A model generated the notes under the pieces. That model was given only the letters and a program-made list of their open reading frames with translations, was not told the DNA's origin and did no database searches. From Astropecten irregularis (Eukaryota > Echinodermata > Asteroidea > Paxillosida > Astropectinidae): 64,000 bases of DNA. This document shows positions 24,653 to 35,934 of this stretch, piece after piece. A program made the position numbers and the translations under genes. How positions within the stretch are numbered: the first letter of the stretch is position 1; each line of letters begins with the position of its first letter. The stretch covers positions 15,252,001 through 15,316,000 of the forward strand of contig OZ020248.1 in the NCBI GenBank assembly GCA_963971285.1. Direction: 5' to 3'.

Positions 24653-25507
24653 TAACGAACATCATTCTTATAGCTCCCGGATTTGTGTACAAAATATAAT
24701 TATGGAACATTGAATTAATAATATTTTACATATTTCAAGTGAAGATTCAGTAAATTGTATCTCGCCAAAATTGCTGAATATTTATCATTATTGGTGATTT
24801 TATCCCCTTAGTAATATTAGGCATTCCATCCCACGGTCGTGGAGGAAATTGTATTCATGAGTTTTATCAAAATTTGATCCAGAAATCCCCCTAAGGTTTC
24901 CTGTTTTGCATGAACATCTCAGCAGGGAAATCCTCCCGAGGAATTACAGACTTTCCAGCAAGATTTCATTTTCTATACCCTTCTTGCTTCCCCCGCTGAC
25001 AACACTGCCCTAAAGCTCACTCACTGACCTTGTTGAAGAGGCAAATTGCTCCCTTTTTTCATTCACTTGCTTCTGAAACAGGTTTTTTGTATTCACTTTC
25101 TTCTGAAACAGGTCAGGCTGTCATTGGCTATTGCCCCATAGTCCGTTTGGCATGACCAGGCGCTGAATCGGACACCTTGTTGTTTTTTAATCTAATGAGA
25201 TTGGCAAGTTGCTGGAGACTAGAGAGAGTTTGCCACCACACTCACAGTCACACCGGGCCCTTTCTCTGTGTTCTTGTATTAATAAAAAGACTCTGATTAA
25301 GCCTAGATCCTTGGGCCCAACATGCTAAACATGTGTTATTTCAGATAGGATGCTGGGCAATGCTGAGTGAGTCTGTCTCGAATTGTACTACTGATGAGGA
25401 AATGCATTACTTAGAGCAGAAAAGGTAGCAAGGTTAATGCCCCAATAACTCATAATGAACCAAGTGCTGCAAACAGCTCACATCTAGTATTCTATATTAA
25501 CCACCGT
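24653..25507 (+). other. Intron 1 sequence, no gene seen
   Basis: Contains a short direct repeat, ATTCACTT(G/T)CTTCTGAAACAGG, at about 25059-25112. No exon or element otherwise recognised. Confidence 0.4.
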
Positions 25508-25650
25508 GGCCGATTTCACCAAGCACTAAGGTTAATCTTAAGATGAGTTGTCAGTATCTCCTTGGTGATTTGTATTGTGCCATCACACTTTGCTTAGCAA
25601 TTAAGATTGATCTTACACTTAAGATCAATCTAGTGCTTTGTGAAATCTGC
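25508..25650. mobile_element. Fold-back element (GGCCGATTTCACCAAGCACT ends)
   Basis: Left end GGCCGATTTCACCAAGCACT, right end AGTGCTTTGTGAAATCTGC, a terminal inverted repeat. Inner CATCACACTTTGCTTAGC and TTAAGATTGATCTTACACTT and a second TTAAGATCAATCTAG give further self-complementarity. Same type as the 4098 fragment. Confidence 0.75.
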
Positions 25651-27411
25651 TGGAACATATGCTACAGAGATACAAGGGAATAGGCCAATCATCCTAGTAT
25701 TATCTTTCATAAATAATTCTTCTCGGATAAAAAATGCCAGGCCATCCTTAGTGTAAGACCCTGATGATGAAAATGTACACGTTCTCAAATCTACCTGCAA
25801 GTTTTGAACAAACCTGGGAATTTTGTCCCACTTTTTTTTAAATGAAACATCTTGTTCAGGACAGCCAGCATCTGAGTTACCACTTTCCACTTCAACCTTG
25901 ATAATGATTTATTTCATCATTTTGATGAAAGATATTTTGTTTTGTAAAGATGTGTAATTTTTTTAATGTGTATTTCTCTGGAGTCCAAGGAGTCCTAGAT
26001 CTCAGGAAATGAATTCATTTCAGTAAAGAGCAATTTCATCATCCCCGTCCATTTTTCAATTTAGAGAGCGAGAGAGAAAGAAAAAATCAATCATTGGCCC
26101 TCTTTTGCAATGTAATTTAACTGGATTCATTCATAGATGTAGATTCTTATATTACAATACACAGTACTAGCATGGTACAAGCGATGCACCATGGAGCAAG
26201 GAACAGTGCACAGAGCCTGGTACATGTGTGGCAAGGTGTCTGTATTTGATCAGCCTTTGGCCGAGATCAAACACTCCCCTGCTGTAAGGGAGTAGGAGTT
26301 AACACCTCTGTGTTTAATCAAATTAATTATCAGCTGGCTATGATAGGGGGGGACTAGGGAGGGAGGATGGATGTTCTTTAGCTGAAAGTATCTGAGTGAA
26401 GATTAGACAGCTTAGATGCAGGTGTGACTTGATAAATTAGAGTAATTAGTTGTCAGGATTGGCTGTTGTTGATTGAGGTCATGCATGCTGTATCTTTCCT
26501 GGCATGTTCTTGTCCTTATGCCATTTTGCCTTTGAGAGAGATCCTGCCAGTGCCAGCAGGACCGAAACACAAAGCCATTCTACATGTAATGAGAATTTTC
26601 CAGGTCACCTTCTTTTTGGTTGATGAGCAGTTTGCAGTAATTTGTAACATGTGCTTGTGTAGAAATAATGCTACCTCCAATTTGAAAAAAAATTGTCTTG
26701 TTTTCCTCAGTCGATTACCAATTACCTTCCACTGACAGCAATTTTGACAACATGTTGGGCCTACATGTATAGGCCTACATTAACAACAACCAAATAAGAA
26801 TTGATTTGAAAATTAGAAAATACTTTAAAATTACTTTTAAAAAATTGAAAAATACTTTGAGAAATTGAAAATTGGAAAGATTGGCACTTAATGCATGTAA
26901 CAATGACTTCTGTCTTCTTTTATACTTCTTTTATATCATGTTTCCAATTAAATAGAGACTTGTATGGTTTTTTTTTATATTGACATGTATGTTACTCAAC
27001 AATGTATCTCATTGATTATTTCACTTTGAAAGATAAGAAGAAACCAATTTGAAGGCCTCCCTTTTGAATGATTCCCTCCCCTCTTTCTAAAAAGTTGAGA
27101 TGAATCAAGAAGGGCCTACTTGCTGATTCATGGCATTTCTTGAAGCATATGGGAGGTGGACTCAGTTTTATTTCCTGTGTGGCTGTGTCCATCCTTTAGT
27201 TTCTTTTTTTACTATCTGCCACTTCCCATGTCAAACATGATAGTAAAGCCTTTAAGCAAATGCAGTGGTTGGGATTAGCAGGCTGTGGTTGGTCACCAGG
27301 TAAAGCTGGAAGATTAACCCTGACACACACCTCCCCCCCCCCTTCCCCAATCCCCGCCCCTCCCTCAGGCTCTCTGACTCAGAATCGGTTGTAGTCAGCA
27401 ATTCTCCACAA
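25651..27411 (+). other. Intron 1 sequence, no gene seen
   Basis: AT-rich. A short GATGAGCAGTTTGCAGTAAT at about 26620 resembles the inverted MITE-5 head, and GTATAGGCCTAC occurs near 26770. A C-rich run lies at about 27330-27365. No coding evidence. Confidence 0.4.
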
Positions 27412-27814
27412 TAGGCACGTTCACACAAACCAAAAAGCGTGACTATTTGCGTCGCGATTCAAATCGCGACCGAAATAATTGCACTTTTTGTTTTGTCCAC
27501 ACATGCAAAAAACGTTACCCAAATCACACTGGTACGATTTCTTAATCAAACTGCGCATGCTGCCTAGCACGCGCCTTGCATGATTGGATATACAAAACTG
27601 GTATTTTTGTGGTGCACCGTTCACATAGCAAAATAATCGCGACTATTTGCAAATAGACACACTATTAGTGCGATTTGAATCGCACTCCAAATCGCACTAT
27701 AAATCGTACTATAAATAGCGCTCAAAATCGCGCTCAAAATCGCGCTCAAAATCACGATTATTTGTGTCCACACACAAAATAATCACGCTTTTTTGGTGTG
27801 TGTGAACGTGCCTA
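27412..27814. mobile_element. MITE-4, complete copy
   Basis: Left end TAGGCACGTTCACACAAACC then AAAAAGCGTGA; right end TCACGCTTTTTTGGTGTG then TGTGAACGTGCCTA. These form a nearly perfect inverted repeat of about 32 bp. The interior carries GTGTCCACACA, GGTACGATTTCTTAATC, GGTGCACCGTTCACA, and a short tandem of (C/G)CTCAAAATCGCG at about 27718-27755. A 67-codon minus-strand frame inside it is not a gene. Confidence 0.88.
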
Positions 27815-29400
27815 ATATAAACTCGTTTATCATAATTTTTTTCCTTGACAGCTTGAGACTTCTTTAAAAGCAAAGAAACCCCAAATAATTGAGTTGGACA
27901 AAAGAGATCAGTTGAATTGGTATTGAATGAACTTGTCTTGATTGCTTAAATTTTCCTCTGGTTCTGAAACAAAATTGTTGGGTTTTGGAGGGAGTTCGGT
28001 GTTCGGCCAAAATGTTAGACAATTATTGGAAGTTGTCATGCTTCGTTATCCTGCGAAAAAACTTCTAGGATGCGTTTTGAATCAAATTTAAAACTCAAAA
28101 GGTTAGGGTTGAACATTTCTCTGGGAATGTTGTGATTTTCCATCAGCAGGTACTTGTAAATATTCAAATTCAAAGGGGCCTACGCAATCTGGCTGGCTCC
28201 CTGTGTGAGTGGGTCACAGTTTATGGAGTGATGGTAATCACTGGTTGGGGATGAGTACCAGTTGACCTTAGCCTGGTAACTTGGTATCTAGATATACCTG
28301 CAGTTTTTGTATAATGTATCTGACCTTTTTATCACAAAATGAGTGGAAAATCACTGGTTGTTGACCAGTCTGTTCCTTGCTGCGTGGTCTAAGCTATTCA
28401 AATGAAGAATGATATTTTGATGGTGTATCCTGTTGGAAAGTCTGTGATTTTGAATTTGATTTGAGAATGAGAGAGGAAAAAAACATGCCGTGTTTTACAA
28501 GTGAAAACCATTTCGAAGTAATTTTCTAGTTCAGTAACAGTTTGACAGTTTTGTTTTTCAAGATTGAACGTGTGCAACTCTCCCCTATTCTTTGCTGCCT
28601 GGTTGTACTTGTACATTATTTACTGTAGATACATTCTGTATGATACATAGGCCTACATATAGAAATAACTGGTGAAACTGTGTTCCCACTCCCCGTGACA
28701 TTTTACAACGATAATCCCAACCATTTTTTGTAAATTTTTGGAGGGGTTCATGAAGACTAATCAGCCCCAAATAGACTTTAAAAGATAGTCCTGTTTGTAC
28801 ACACACAAGCCCCTCATCATTACAGAGAGAGCCTTGTCAGGAGTTGCCCAGTAACATGGAATGATCATCAAAACCCGACGCCAATTGATTGGCCCAAGCC
28901 TGGAGCCTCCCTGTGTAAGTCTAGCCCAAACATTATCTACCGTGAATACCGGCAATTAGGAGGAAAATCCATCGTAGGGAACCCCAGACCAATTCACTTC
29001 CAAAGGCACTCAAGTACATTTCTCTCTGCCTGCTATGCCCCAGAAGTTACTGACCTAAAAAATCCACGTAGAGTCTACAGATCGTCCACAATCACTCTTT
29101 CAAGTTGGCTTAGGGACTTACATACATGAAAAAAATGTAACATAAAGGTGGTTTGTCGTTTGTACTCCCAGCGAGTTGCAATGCGAAGGAAAGATAAATG
29201 ATGTATTATTCCCAGCAAAGTATTTGCACGACTTGAAATGTGCACAACTGATAGTGAACATGTGTTGTGATTATCCGTCATATTAGTCATAAATTGGGTC
29301 AAATTGCTGTGTAATCTCATTCAGAAACCTACATGGGCAAGCTTTTAAACTTTGTGTTTGTTGCATGGAATGAAATTATGCCTCATGAAGTCAATTAATG
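27815..29400 (+). other. Intron 1 sequence, no gene seen
   Basis: AT-rich intron with only chance frames (64-82 codons, minus strand). No repeat family recognised. Confidence 0.45.
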
Positions 29401-29613
29401 AACTGCTGCAAACAGCGCATCAGCCAAAATAATGACCTGAAGTTTAGCACTATAATGAACACACTGGGATGCACACAGATTGTTCGTTATAGTAGTCGTT
29501 CATTATAGTGATGTTCAGCATGCAGATACATTGTACACAAAAATTGGGAGCCAAGGATGATGTTCGGTATAGCCAAATGTTCAGTATAGCGGTGTTCGTG
29601 GCGTTCCACTGTA
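29401..29613. mobile_element. MITE-5 head fused to another small element
   Basis: The first 48 bases carry the MITE-5 head GAACTGCTGCAAACAGCGCA then TCAGCCAAAATAATGACC. From about 29449 a different element follows, with internal repeats of the type TGTTC(A/G)(T/G)TATAG (TTGTTCGTTATAGTAG, TCGTTCATTATAGTG, ATGTTCGGTATAGCC, ATGTTCAGTATAGCGG) and the end GTTCGTGGCGTTCCACTG. The hairpin part of MITE-5 is absent. Confidence 0.55.
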
Positions 29614-30174
29614 ATTTCAAAATATTTTTTATAGAATGCTGAAACATCTGAATTACAAATTGCTGTTCAGCCGTGTGAGACATTTCTCTTGAGTGTTTTG
29701 TCATCCAGCAAACAGGACGTAATGAAAAGCCTTTGGTGTTATCATATAACAGCCATTTGTCTTGATTCGTCAAATACACGGTTCATTTATTTTAGTATTT
29801 TCCAAGTTGGGCCATGATTTGTGACTCAGTCCCTCGTTAATACACCTCAGTGACATTGTTTCAATTTCCTGTTTTTAAAGTTACAGAGATTGACTTCGAT
29901 TCAGTTTGAAGAACAGCTCAACTGTGAATTATGCTTTCATTACAAAGCTAGGATTTGTAGGCCAACATTGTCATAGCAATGCCACAAGGGAACCCCATCA
30001 CAAATGAACGCCGGGGTTAGTGGAATGACCTACATATGTATAGTGTGTGTCAGAGCCACGAGCTGCATTCCATTTGAAGGATACTCTTGTGACAGAAATA
30101 TCCAAGGGGCACCAAGGTTATGATAAGGGCTAAAGACAGTTACAAGGGGGGCCCACTAGTCCCAGGCCTATGAA
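29614..30174 (+). other. Intron 1 sequence, no gene seen
   Basis: No coding or structural feature recognised, apart from GGGGCACCAAGGTTATGATA at about 30105, which resembles a diverged unit of the 21-bp array that follows. Confidence 0.4.
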
Positions 30175-30192
30175 GGGGGGGGGGGGGGGGGG
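30175..30192 (+). repeat. G18 homopolymer
   Basis: Eighteen consecutive G immediately before the 21-bp tandem array. Length in the assembly may be uncertain; it could form a G-quadruplex. Confidence 0.9.
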
Positions 30193-30420
30193 CGATGCAG
30201 TGATTAGGGGTACTAAGGCAATGATCAGGGGCATCAAGGCAGTGATCAGGCACACCAAGGCAATGATCAGGGGCACCAAGGCAATGACCAGGCACACCAA
30301 GGCAATGATCAGGGGCATCAAATCAATGATCAGGGGCATCAAGACAATGACCAGGCACACCAAGGCAATGACCAGGGGCATCAAGGCAATGATCAGGGAC
30401 ACCAAGCTCAAGGCACTGAT
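30193..30420. repeat. 21-bp minisatellite, about 11 units
   Basis: Repeating unit of the form CAAGGCAATGATCAGGGGCA with one more base (period 21; GATCAGG starts at 30223 and 30244). Units alternate between GGGGCATC/GGGGCACC and GGCACACC endings. Because 21 is a multiple of 3, one frame on each strand stays open (a 7-residue repeat such as KAMIRGT on the + strand), which explains frames of 103 and 128 codons here; these are not supported as genes. Confidence 0.92.
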
Positions 30421-31472
30421 TGAGGGTGTCGGTAACATCACCCTCTTTACATCAGTAACGGCTCTTGGCCTTCAACATGCCTTTGACATTACATTGACAT
30501 GTATAAAACCCCTCTATTGCTTGGCAGCTGAAATTATCTGCCAATTTTCACTATAATGTCCCAATTTTCCAGCATTGACACTGGATTTATTTCTGTACTT
30601 TCAAAGGTTGCCTGACAGCTTATATTACCCCTAAGGTACATCCCAAGGTTTCTTCAACTGCAATGATTGAAAGTTTTATGAGGACTATTGCCCTTTGTGT
30701 TTAGAAACTCTGAGCCCGAAACCTTTCGAAAACAAACCAGACCTTACCGCAATCCTCCACGAAATCCCTCAAAATCAAACTAGGCGATCAGCGCAGAGTG
30801 TTTCCCCTAATCTAGTGCTGACAGACAACCCAATGGATATTCCAGCTCAATAACCACGTTTGGTTTACTAAATGGTAAAAGATTTGTCCTTTTTTATGAC
30901 ACCGTGCATTCCTTACTTTGTGAGTCATTTAATTTTGTCCATTTTTGTTCTTGGGCAACTTTTCTTTTTCTTTCAGAAATAAATATGAATATACAACAGA
31001 TGGTAGAATGCGATTACAGTTTTATTGCCTCAGGGTGTTCCCAGGAGCCTCTAGAGTGAACGTTTCCAGGGAATACCTGGTGACTGTTTGTGATTGAAAT
31101 AATCAGGTTCTTGTAGGCCCCCCTGAAGTATAGACAAAGGGTTCATGTGAGTGGCCACACCAAACAAAAATCTGAAAACACCAAGGAAAAAGCTGAAATT
31201 TAAAAGTTCCTATACTTCCGTACAGAGCAGGTGTACAAAAAAGCTGAAATTCTGAATTAAAATCTTACAACAAAAAAATCGGAATTCAAATTTAAATGTG
31301 AAGTCCTGACTACTGGTACATGTATATGTTGGGACATGGGCCCTTTTCAGGATAGTTTTGGAAGTGTGAAGGTATATTTGAGAAATACATTGTGGGACAT
31401 TTGCGGGGTTTGCGCTTAAATTTGGTACACAAATGAAATTGTCCTAGTTGACAAAACAAAATGAATGAAAGT
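30421..31472 (+). other. Intron 1 sequence, one possible MITE-7 relic
   Basis: Mostly unique AT-rich DNA. The stretch 31158-31300 has AAAATCTGAAAACACC, AAAAGCTGAAATTTAAAAG, TCCTATACTTCCGTAC and a second AAAAGCTGAAATTC; this resembles the complement of the MITE-7 interior (GATTTCAG, AAGTATAGGA, CAGATTTT) but lacks clean ends. Confidence 0.35.
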
Positions 31473-31644
31473 AAACTGCTGCAAACTGCTGCTCATCAGC
31501 CAAAATAATCACCTGTATTTTTTTAAATGCTTGGAGTTAGCAGGGCCTGATGCATTTCGATCCTAGCAGGATCTTAAACAAATTTTAGCCGTCGATAAAG
31601 ATCTTGCTAGGATCGTAACATGTCAGGCCCTCCTAACTCCAAGC
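31473..31644. mobile_element. MITE-5, complete copy
   Basis: Contains the head AAACTGCTGCAAACTGCTGC then CATCAGCC, the left arm CTTGGAGTTAGCAGGGCCTG with TTTCGATCCTAGCAGGATCT, a short centre, and the right arm GATCTTGCTAGGATCG with TGTCAGGCCCTCCTAACTCC then AAGC. It is the best complete example of head plus hairpin, about 172 bp. Confidence 0.88.
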
Positions 31645-32545
31645 AAAGAACAAAATGCACTCCTTTCCTTTTCCATTCACTTTCGCATTTGACATCAAAT
31701 TATGATTCATGCAGTTTCAGTTACCGAGTCTCAGTGTGTCACGCTTACAGTCCTGATGAAAGCAGCTTTCCCTAATCCCAGCTAGACCTGCCCCAAGCTT
31801 CCCTCGGCCTTCCTCTTGCTGGACAGTCTGTCTGCAACCAATTCATCCTCCCCAACCCCACGCCACTGCCCCCTTGCTAAGCGGCCTGCCGCCCCAGTCA
31901 TTCAGTCAATGCAGGTAACAGACCGTGACAGACAGGCAGCAGGCAAGGCATTGTGCATTAAAAACCAAAAATTGACCGCTCAGCCATTCGTGACTCTGTG
32001 TTTCCTACACAGCAGCACAGAAATCAATAATGGAAGACCAATTAGCCAGAAATATTGCTGCGTTTGGTTTTTCTCTCATTTTTTTGGGCAGACACGGAGT
32101 CTGTAATTCTATTCTCTTCATCCCATTAGCTTCCTAGGTCCTTGCCCCAGCGGATCTTTTCAAACTGTACCACTGTAGCCAGTTTTGTTTGATGAATGTC
32201 CAAAGCTTATTTCCTGTTTGTTTCAGCTGTTTTTGCTGATGTCGGGCGTTTACGCAGTCCATTAATTATTTTATCCTAGCTAATTCAGCTGAATGCTAAT
32301 TTAAATAACGTCAGACTTGTCACAATCTCCCCATGCATGAAATGTAAACAACTTTATCCTGCGAATGTTGCAGGTGCGTATTGATGTTACGTACTTTGAT
32401 TTTGAAAGTTGTGAACATCCTCTTTTCTTTTGAAATAAATTGTCTGTCAGAAACACCGATCAGACTACACAATTTTTCGTAAAATGTGTGTAGCAAGTAG
32501 GCCTAGATAACGCAGAAATGAAACCAAACATCCAATTTATTTTTT
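31645..32545 (+). other. Intron 1 sequence, no gene seen
   Basis: A plus-strand frame at 31816-32106 has no motif or splice-site support. Nothing else recognised. Confidence 0.4.
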
Positions 32546-32641
32546 TTCTACCAGCACCATCTTTCATGCCCGGAAAGTTATACACTGTAGTAAATCTGTG
32601 AACATTTCTGTTTGGGTACGCTAACAATCCTGTACTGTACC
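32546..32641 (-). mobile_element. MITE-1b right-end fragment
   Basis: Matches the terminal part of the family: TTCTACCAGCACCATCTTTC, AAGTTATACACTGTAGTAAA, CTGTGAACATTTCTGTTTGG, and the end AATCCTGTACTGTACCTTT, as at 61401-61732. The remainder is missing; MITE-3 begins directly after it. Confidence 0.75.
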
Positions 32642-32649
32642 TTTGTATG

Positions 32650-32994
32650 AGGCCTTTTCACACTGCAAGCTTTCAACCCGGGGCAAACTCCATTCCTGCC
32701 CTGGGTTGAAATTTGATTTTCAACCCCGCTCAACTCAGCATCGTTTCACCTTCAACCCGGGGCGACCTCAACCCTATTCAATTCACACTGCCTTTTTCAA
32801 CCCGGGGCGAAGGTTTCAACCTAGGGCGAACTTAAATCTCAACCCTGTTCCTGAGAAGGGTTGACTTCAACCCAGGTTGAAATCAATCTCGGGGTTGACG
32901 CGGGGTTGAAAAATTTCCAGTGTGAATAGCCGCCAATTTCAACCCCGCGCCAACCCTGCCTCAACCCCGAGATTTGTCCAGTGTGAAAAGGCCT
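32650..32994. mobile_element. MITE-3, complete copy
   Basis: Left end AGGCCTTTTCACACTGCAAG, right end CCAGTGTGAAAAGGCCTT, an inverted repeat of about 16 bp. The interior is packed with CAACCCGGGGC and its variants and with TCGGGGTTGA in the other direction. The plus-strand frame at 32643-32864 lies in this repeat and is not a gene. Confidence 0.88.
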
Positions 32995-34382
32995 TAAGAT
33001 GCATTGCAGCCCTATGTAGAAGTCCTAGGATATAATGTTCCTTAGTAACCTATGATTGAATATATTACTTAATAGGGCTTTGTGGAATCCAGCCCAGATC
33101 ACACCACTTCAAGGTCACTGTACTGTGATTCACAATGCTTTCCCTAACCAGTAAACTCCCCACGCCCATTGCAGCTGCTTGGAGCTAAACCATCATTACA
33201 GAAAAAGCAATCAAGATGACCTTTGGGAATTTAATATCTGTGGAGATTACCTCCTCCCCTCTAGTCTTAATGGAGTTGATTATATTTGGTGCCAAGGATC
33301 TTTTGCCGCCAATTATTCAGAGCGGACAGTGAGGTTATTACTCTAATTGTTAAGCACTGTCCATGATATTGCAGAATACTGTCAAAACTGGAACGTCACA
33401 TGTAGGCCTATACACATGTATTACTATTGTGACAGAAAAGTGACAATTACGAACAGTTATTTTATTCCATATGTTTGATTGACTTTAAGGTAAAGAGCCT
33501 TTATATTACTTCATTTTCTCATAAATAATTGATTGTAAAGATCTGTGCCCAAACATTGGTGCTCCCAGCTAGCAGCTGCTGAAACCTCTGTAGGCTGTAG
33601 ACCAATCCACAGCTTAATGGCCACTTTGGCTTTAGAGGCCATGACAGGTCCATTGACATTGAAGCCTGGGCAGGCCATCCAACTCAGCCCCTCTCTGCTG
33701 TCATCAGATGCTTTGGGATGAAAATGGTGCTGCAGTGCCAGGCTTATTCATAATCTGGCATAGATGCAAATCATTTATAAATCTCGCCCCATTCCCTGCC
33801 CCTCTCTCTCCTTAGTCTCACCTGCATGCTCCCTTCCTCCACCTTCACGAACCTGTTGAAAGTTCCCGGTAAAATCTTCATCTTGAAACTCAACAACCCC
33901 TTTCTTCATCCCAAACCCTTCCCAGTGTTGAAATCATAGCATTAGCAGCTCAAATCCATTAATTTATTAAGACTGTGGATGGACAATGTTCTCACACTGT
34001 CCCCTCCCTTCAACCCCTGGAAAGACGGGATGAGTGACTGACGTGCCTCTCACATATTCTGCCTTGAAAAGGCCTCCATTATCTAATTTTCTAAGTCTGC
34101 CAAGATGCTCTCCGATCCCATCGTCAGTAACCCCTGAATCATAAGGCAGGCACCTGCCCATGAAGTGGCCTTAAGGAAATAATGGAGAGTGATGACAGAG
34201 AATCTTGAGGGCTAGATGTTTTTGTTATGTTTTGGTGGAGTTTTGATAAGTGTGACAAAAAAGCTGGAGGACGTGAATGAATGCATTAACTAGCCTGTGT
34301 GTGTACACATTCATGTGTTATTTACATAGGTTGCATTCATACTGGATAGTCTTTGATTCACTTCCAAAAACTCATGATTTAT
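32995..34382 (+). other. Intron 1 sequence, fold-back fragment near its start
   Basis: At 33015-33095 a half fold-back element reads TTCCTTAGTAACCTATGATTG ... AATAGGGCTTTGTGGAATCC, similar to 48451-48585. The rest shows no exon; the 64-codon minus-strand frame at 33967-34161 has no support. Confidence 0.35.
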
Positions 34383-34764
34383 TAAAAGGTAATTGGCCTA
34401 TCATATTTTGGTTATTGTCAAAGAAATGCAGATTCATTGGCAAAAATATCAAGAAAGATACAATAAATTAACAGTCATCTGTGAAATTCCCTCTCATATA
34501 CGGTGCCCACTTTTTGAGAAAACAGTGAAAAAATGCCAACGGTATTTTAAGAATCTTTTCACCATTATTGTTGATCTTCCGAAGATCAAACATTTTTTGG
34601 GGCATTTTTTTTTTACTCTTTTTCTGGATAAATACTGCATTTCAGGCTGAAAAGTTTTAATGGTTATATGTTTGTAAATTGCCATCTTTATACCCTGTAA
34701 GTTATAGGTAAATCTGTGAACATTTCTATTTCGGTATGCTACCAAAGTATGATAGAACCTTTAA
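34383..34764 (-). mobile_element. MITE-1 copy, reverse orientation
   Basis: Starts TTAAAAGGTAATTGGCCTATC and ends CAAAGTATGATAGAACCTTT then AAGG, with the usual interior (GCAGATTCATTGGCAAAAAT, AACAGTCATCTGTGAAA, CGGTGCCCACTTTTTGAGAA, a diverged GATCTTCCGAAGATC palindrome). Frames on both strands at 34393-34745 are within the element. Confidence 0.88.
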
Positions 34765-35436
34765 GGTTGGTTCACACTTGAGCTTCTTGACCCCATATAT
34801 GCCTAACAAAATCCCAGTGCGAATAGGGAACTTGAAACTTGGACTCTGAAGAATGCCTTACTCAAGAAGGGGAGAACAAAACCATTAAAACCTGTTCCAT
34901 TAAGGTTTCAATTGAAAGATTTGCAACTGTCTCTGCTAACCTTGGTGCCTCACCATTGCCAGGCCTGGACTAGTCCCAGATAAATACTGGTAAATTTATT
35001 TAGGCTGTTTATTATAGGTTTTTGATTGAATTATGGAGTTAAAAGCACCAGGAATACCCCAAGGTGCAGTGTGGAGTGACAGACACCATAGTGTGTTTTT
35101 TCTTGTGGTCATTTCATGGGTGTATGGAATTTCATTGGCATTCAGTGTACACAGCTCAATTTCATCAAGCAGCTATCTATAGCTGGAGATCTGACATATT
35201 GTATGCATTGCTAAGTTAATATCAGAGAACCAGCTTGGAGTATTTAACAAAACATTATTGAAATTGTAGGTACCTAGTAAACTAAGCTTGCTAACAAACA
35301 ATTTATCGTAGTAACCTTATTTACACAGCATAAGCAACAACACAATCTGATCAATAAGTTATTAAGTATCCGAAGTCGTTCTCCAGTCAGTATGTAAACA
35401 AGAGAAAAAAAGGAAAGATTCATTATCATTGAAAAG
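34765..35436 (+). other. Intron 1 sequence, no gene seen
   Basis: No exon, RNA gene or repeat recognised. Confidence 0.4.
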
Positions 35437-35440
35437 CGAC

Positions 35441-35513
35441 TGCAGCGGGATTAGAACCGGTGACCTCCTGAATACTGTACTGGTGCCCTTACCAACTGAG
35501 CTATCCAACCCTA
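35441..35513 (-). repeat. tRNA-derived sequence (SINE head or tRNA pseudogene)
   Basis: Read on the minus strand it has a canonical pol III A box, TAGCTCAGTTGG (complement of 35491-35503), preceded by GGGTTGGA as an acceptor-like stem, and a B box GGTTCTAATCC (complement of 35448-35458) that differs from the consensus at one position. A-to-B spacing fits a tRNA. The anticodon and T stems do not pair well and the two sides of the acceptor stem do not match, so this is a degenerate copy, either the head of a tRNA-derived SINE or a pseudogene, not a working tRNA. Confidence 0.75.
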
Positions 35514-35618
35514 TGTCGGCGGTGTCCCTAATAGTCAATTATCTTTGTTCATTTGGAAGTCAGAAGCCATGAAACAACTCACAGGCTCACAAGACGTATT
35601 TATACCGGGTATTAGAAT

Positions 35619-35762
35619 AATGGGAGGCTTTTGAGAACCGGTCTTCAAGTCAACAGCGCATGTGCACGCAATTGTGAGCATGCGCGCATGGTTTTGCGGC
35701 TGCGCTATTGTGCGTGCACGTGTGCTGTTGACTTGAAGACCGGTTCTCAAAAGTCTCCCATT
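35619..35762. mobile_element. MITE-2 fold-back copy, 144 bp
   Basis: The ends AATGGGAGGCTTTTGAGAAC and GTTCTCAAAAGTCTCCCATT continue inwards as CGGTCTTCAAGTCAACAGC and GCTGTTGACTTGAAGACCG, so each arm is about 40 bp or more. The centre is a CG-rich alternating purine/pyrimidine stretch (GCATGTGCACGC, GCATGCGCGCATG, GTGCGTGCACGTG). Second copy at 41235. No coding capacity. It lies 172 bp before exon 2. Confidence 0.92.
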
Positions 35763-35934
35763 GAAATTTGTTGAAATTCTTTTTTTAGGCTTTATGCATC
35801 ATTCTATTTGGATTATTTATTCCTGGAAGGAAAGTAGAAAACTTCAGTTTAACATTGGACAACTTGTTTTCACTCCACGGTTGTGATTCACTCTATTAAC
35901 CTTCTGGATGTTGGTTCTCTTTGCTTACCCCTAG

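Noticed and set aside
30130..30556. 103- and 128-codon frames with 7-residue repeats (hydrophobic on -, basic on +)
   Set aside because: Direct consequence of the 21-bp minisatellite and the G-run.
35441..35513. Functional tRNA gene on the minus strand
   Set aside because: A and B boxes are present, but the acceptor, anticodon and T stems do not pair properly. Called a tRNA-derived repeat instead.
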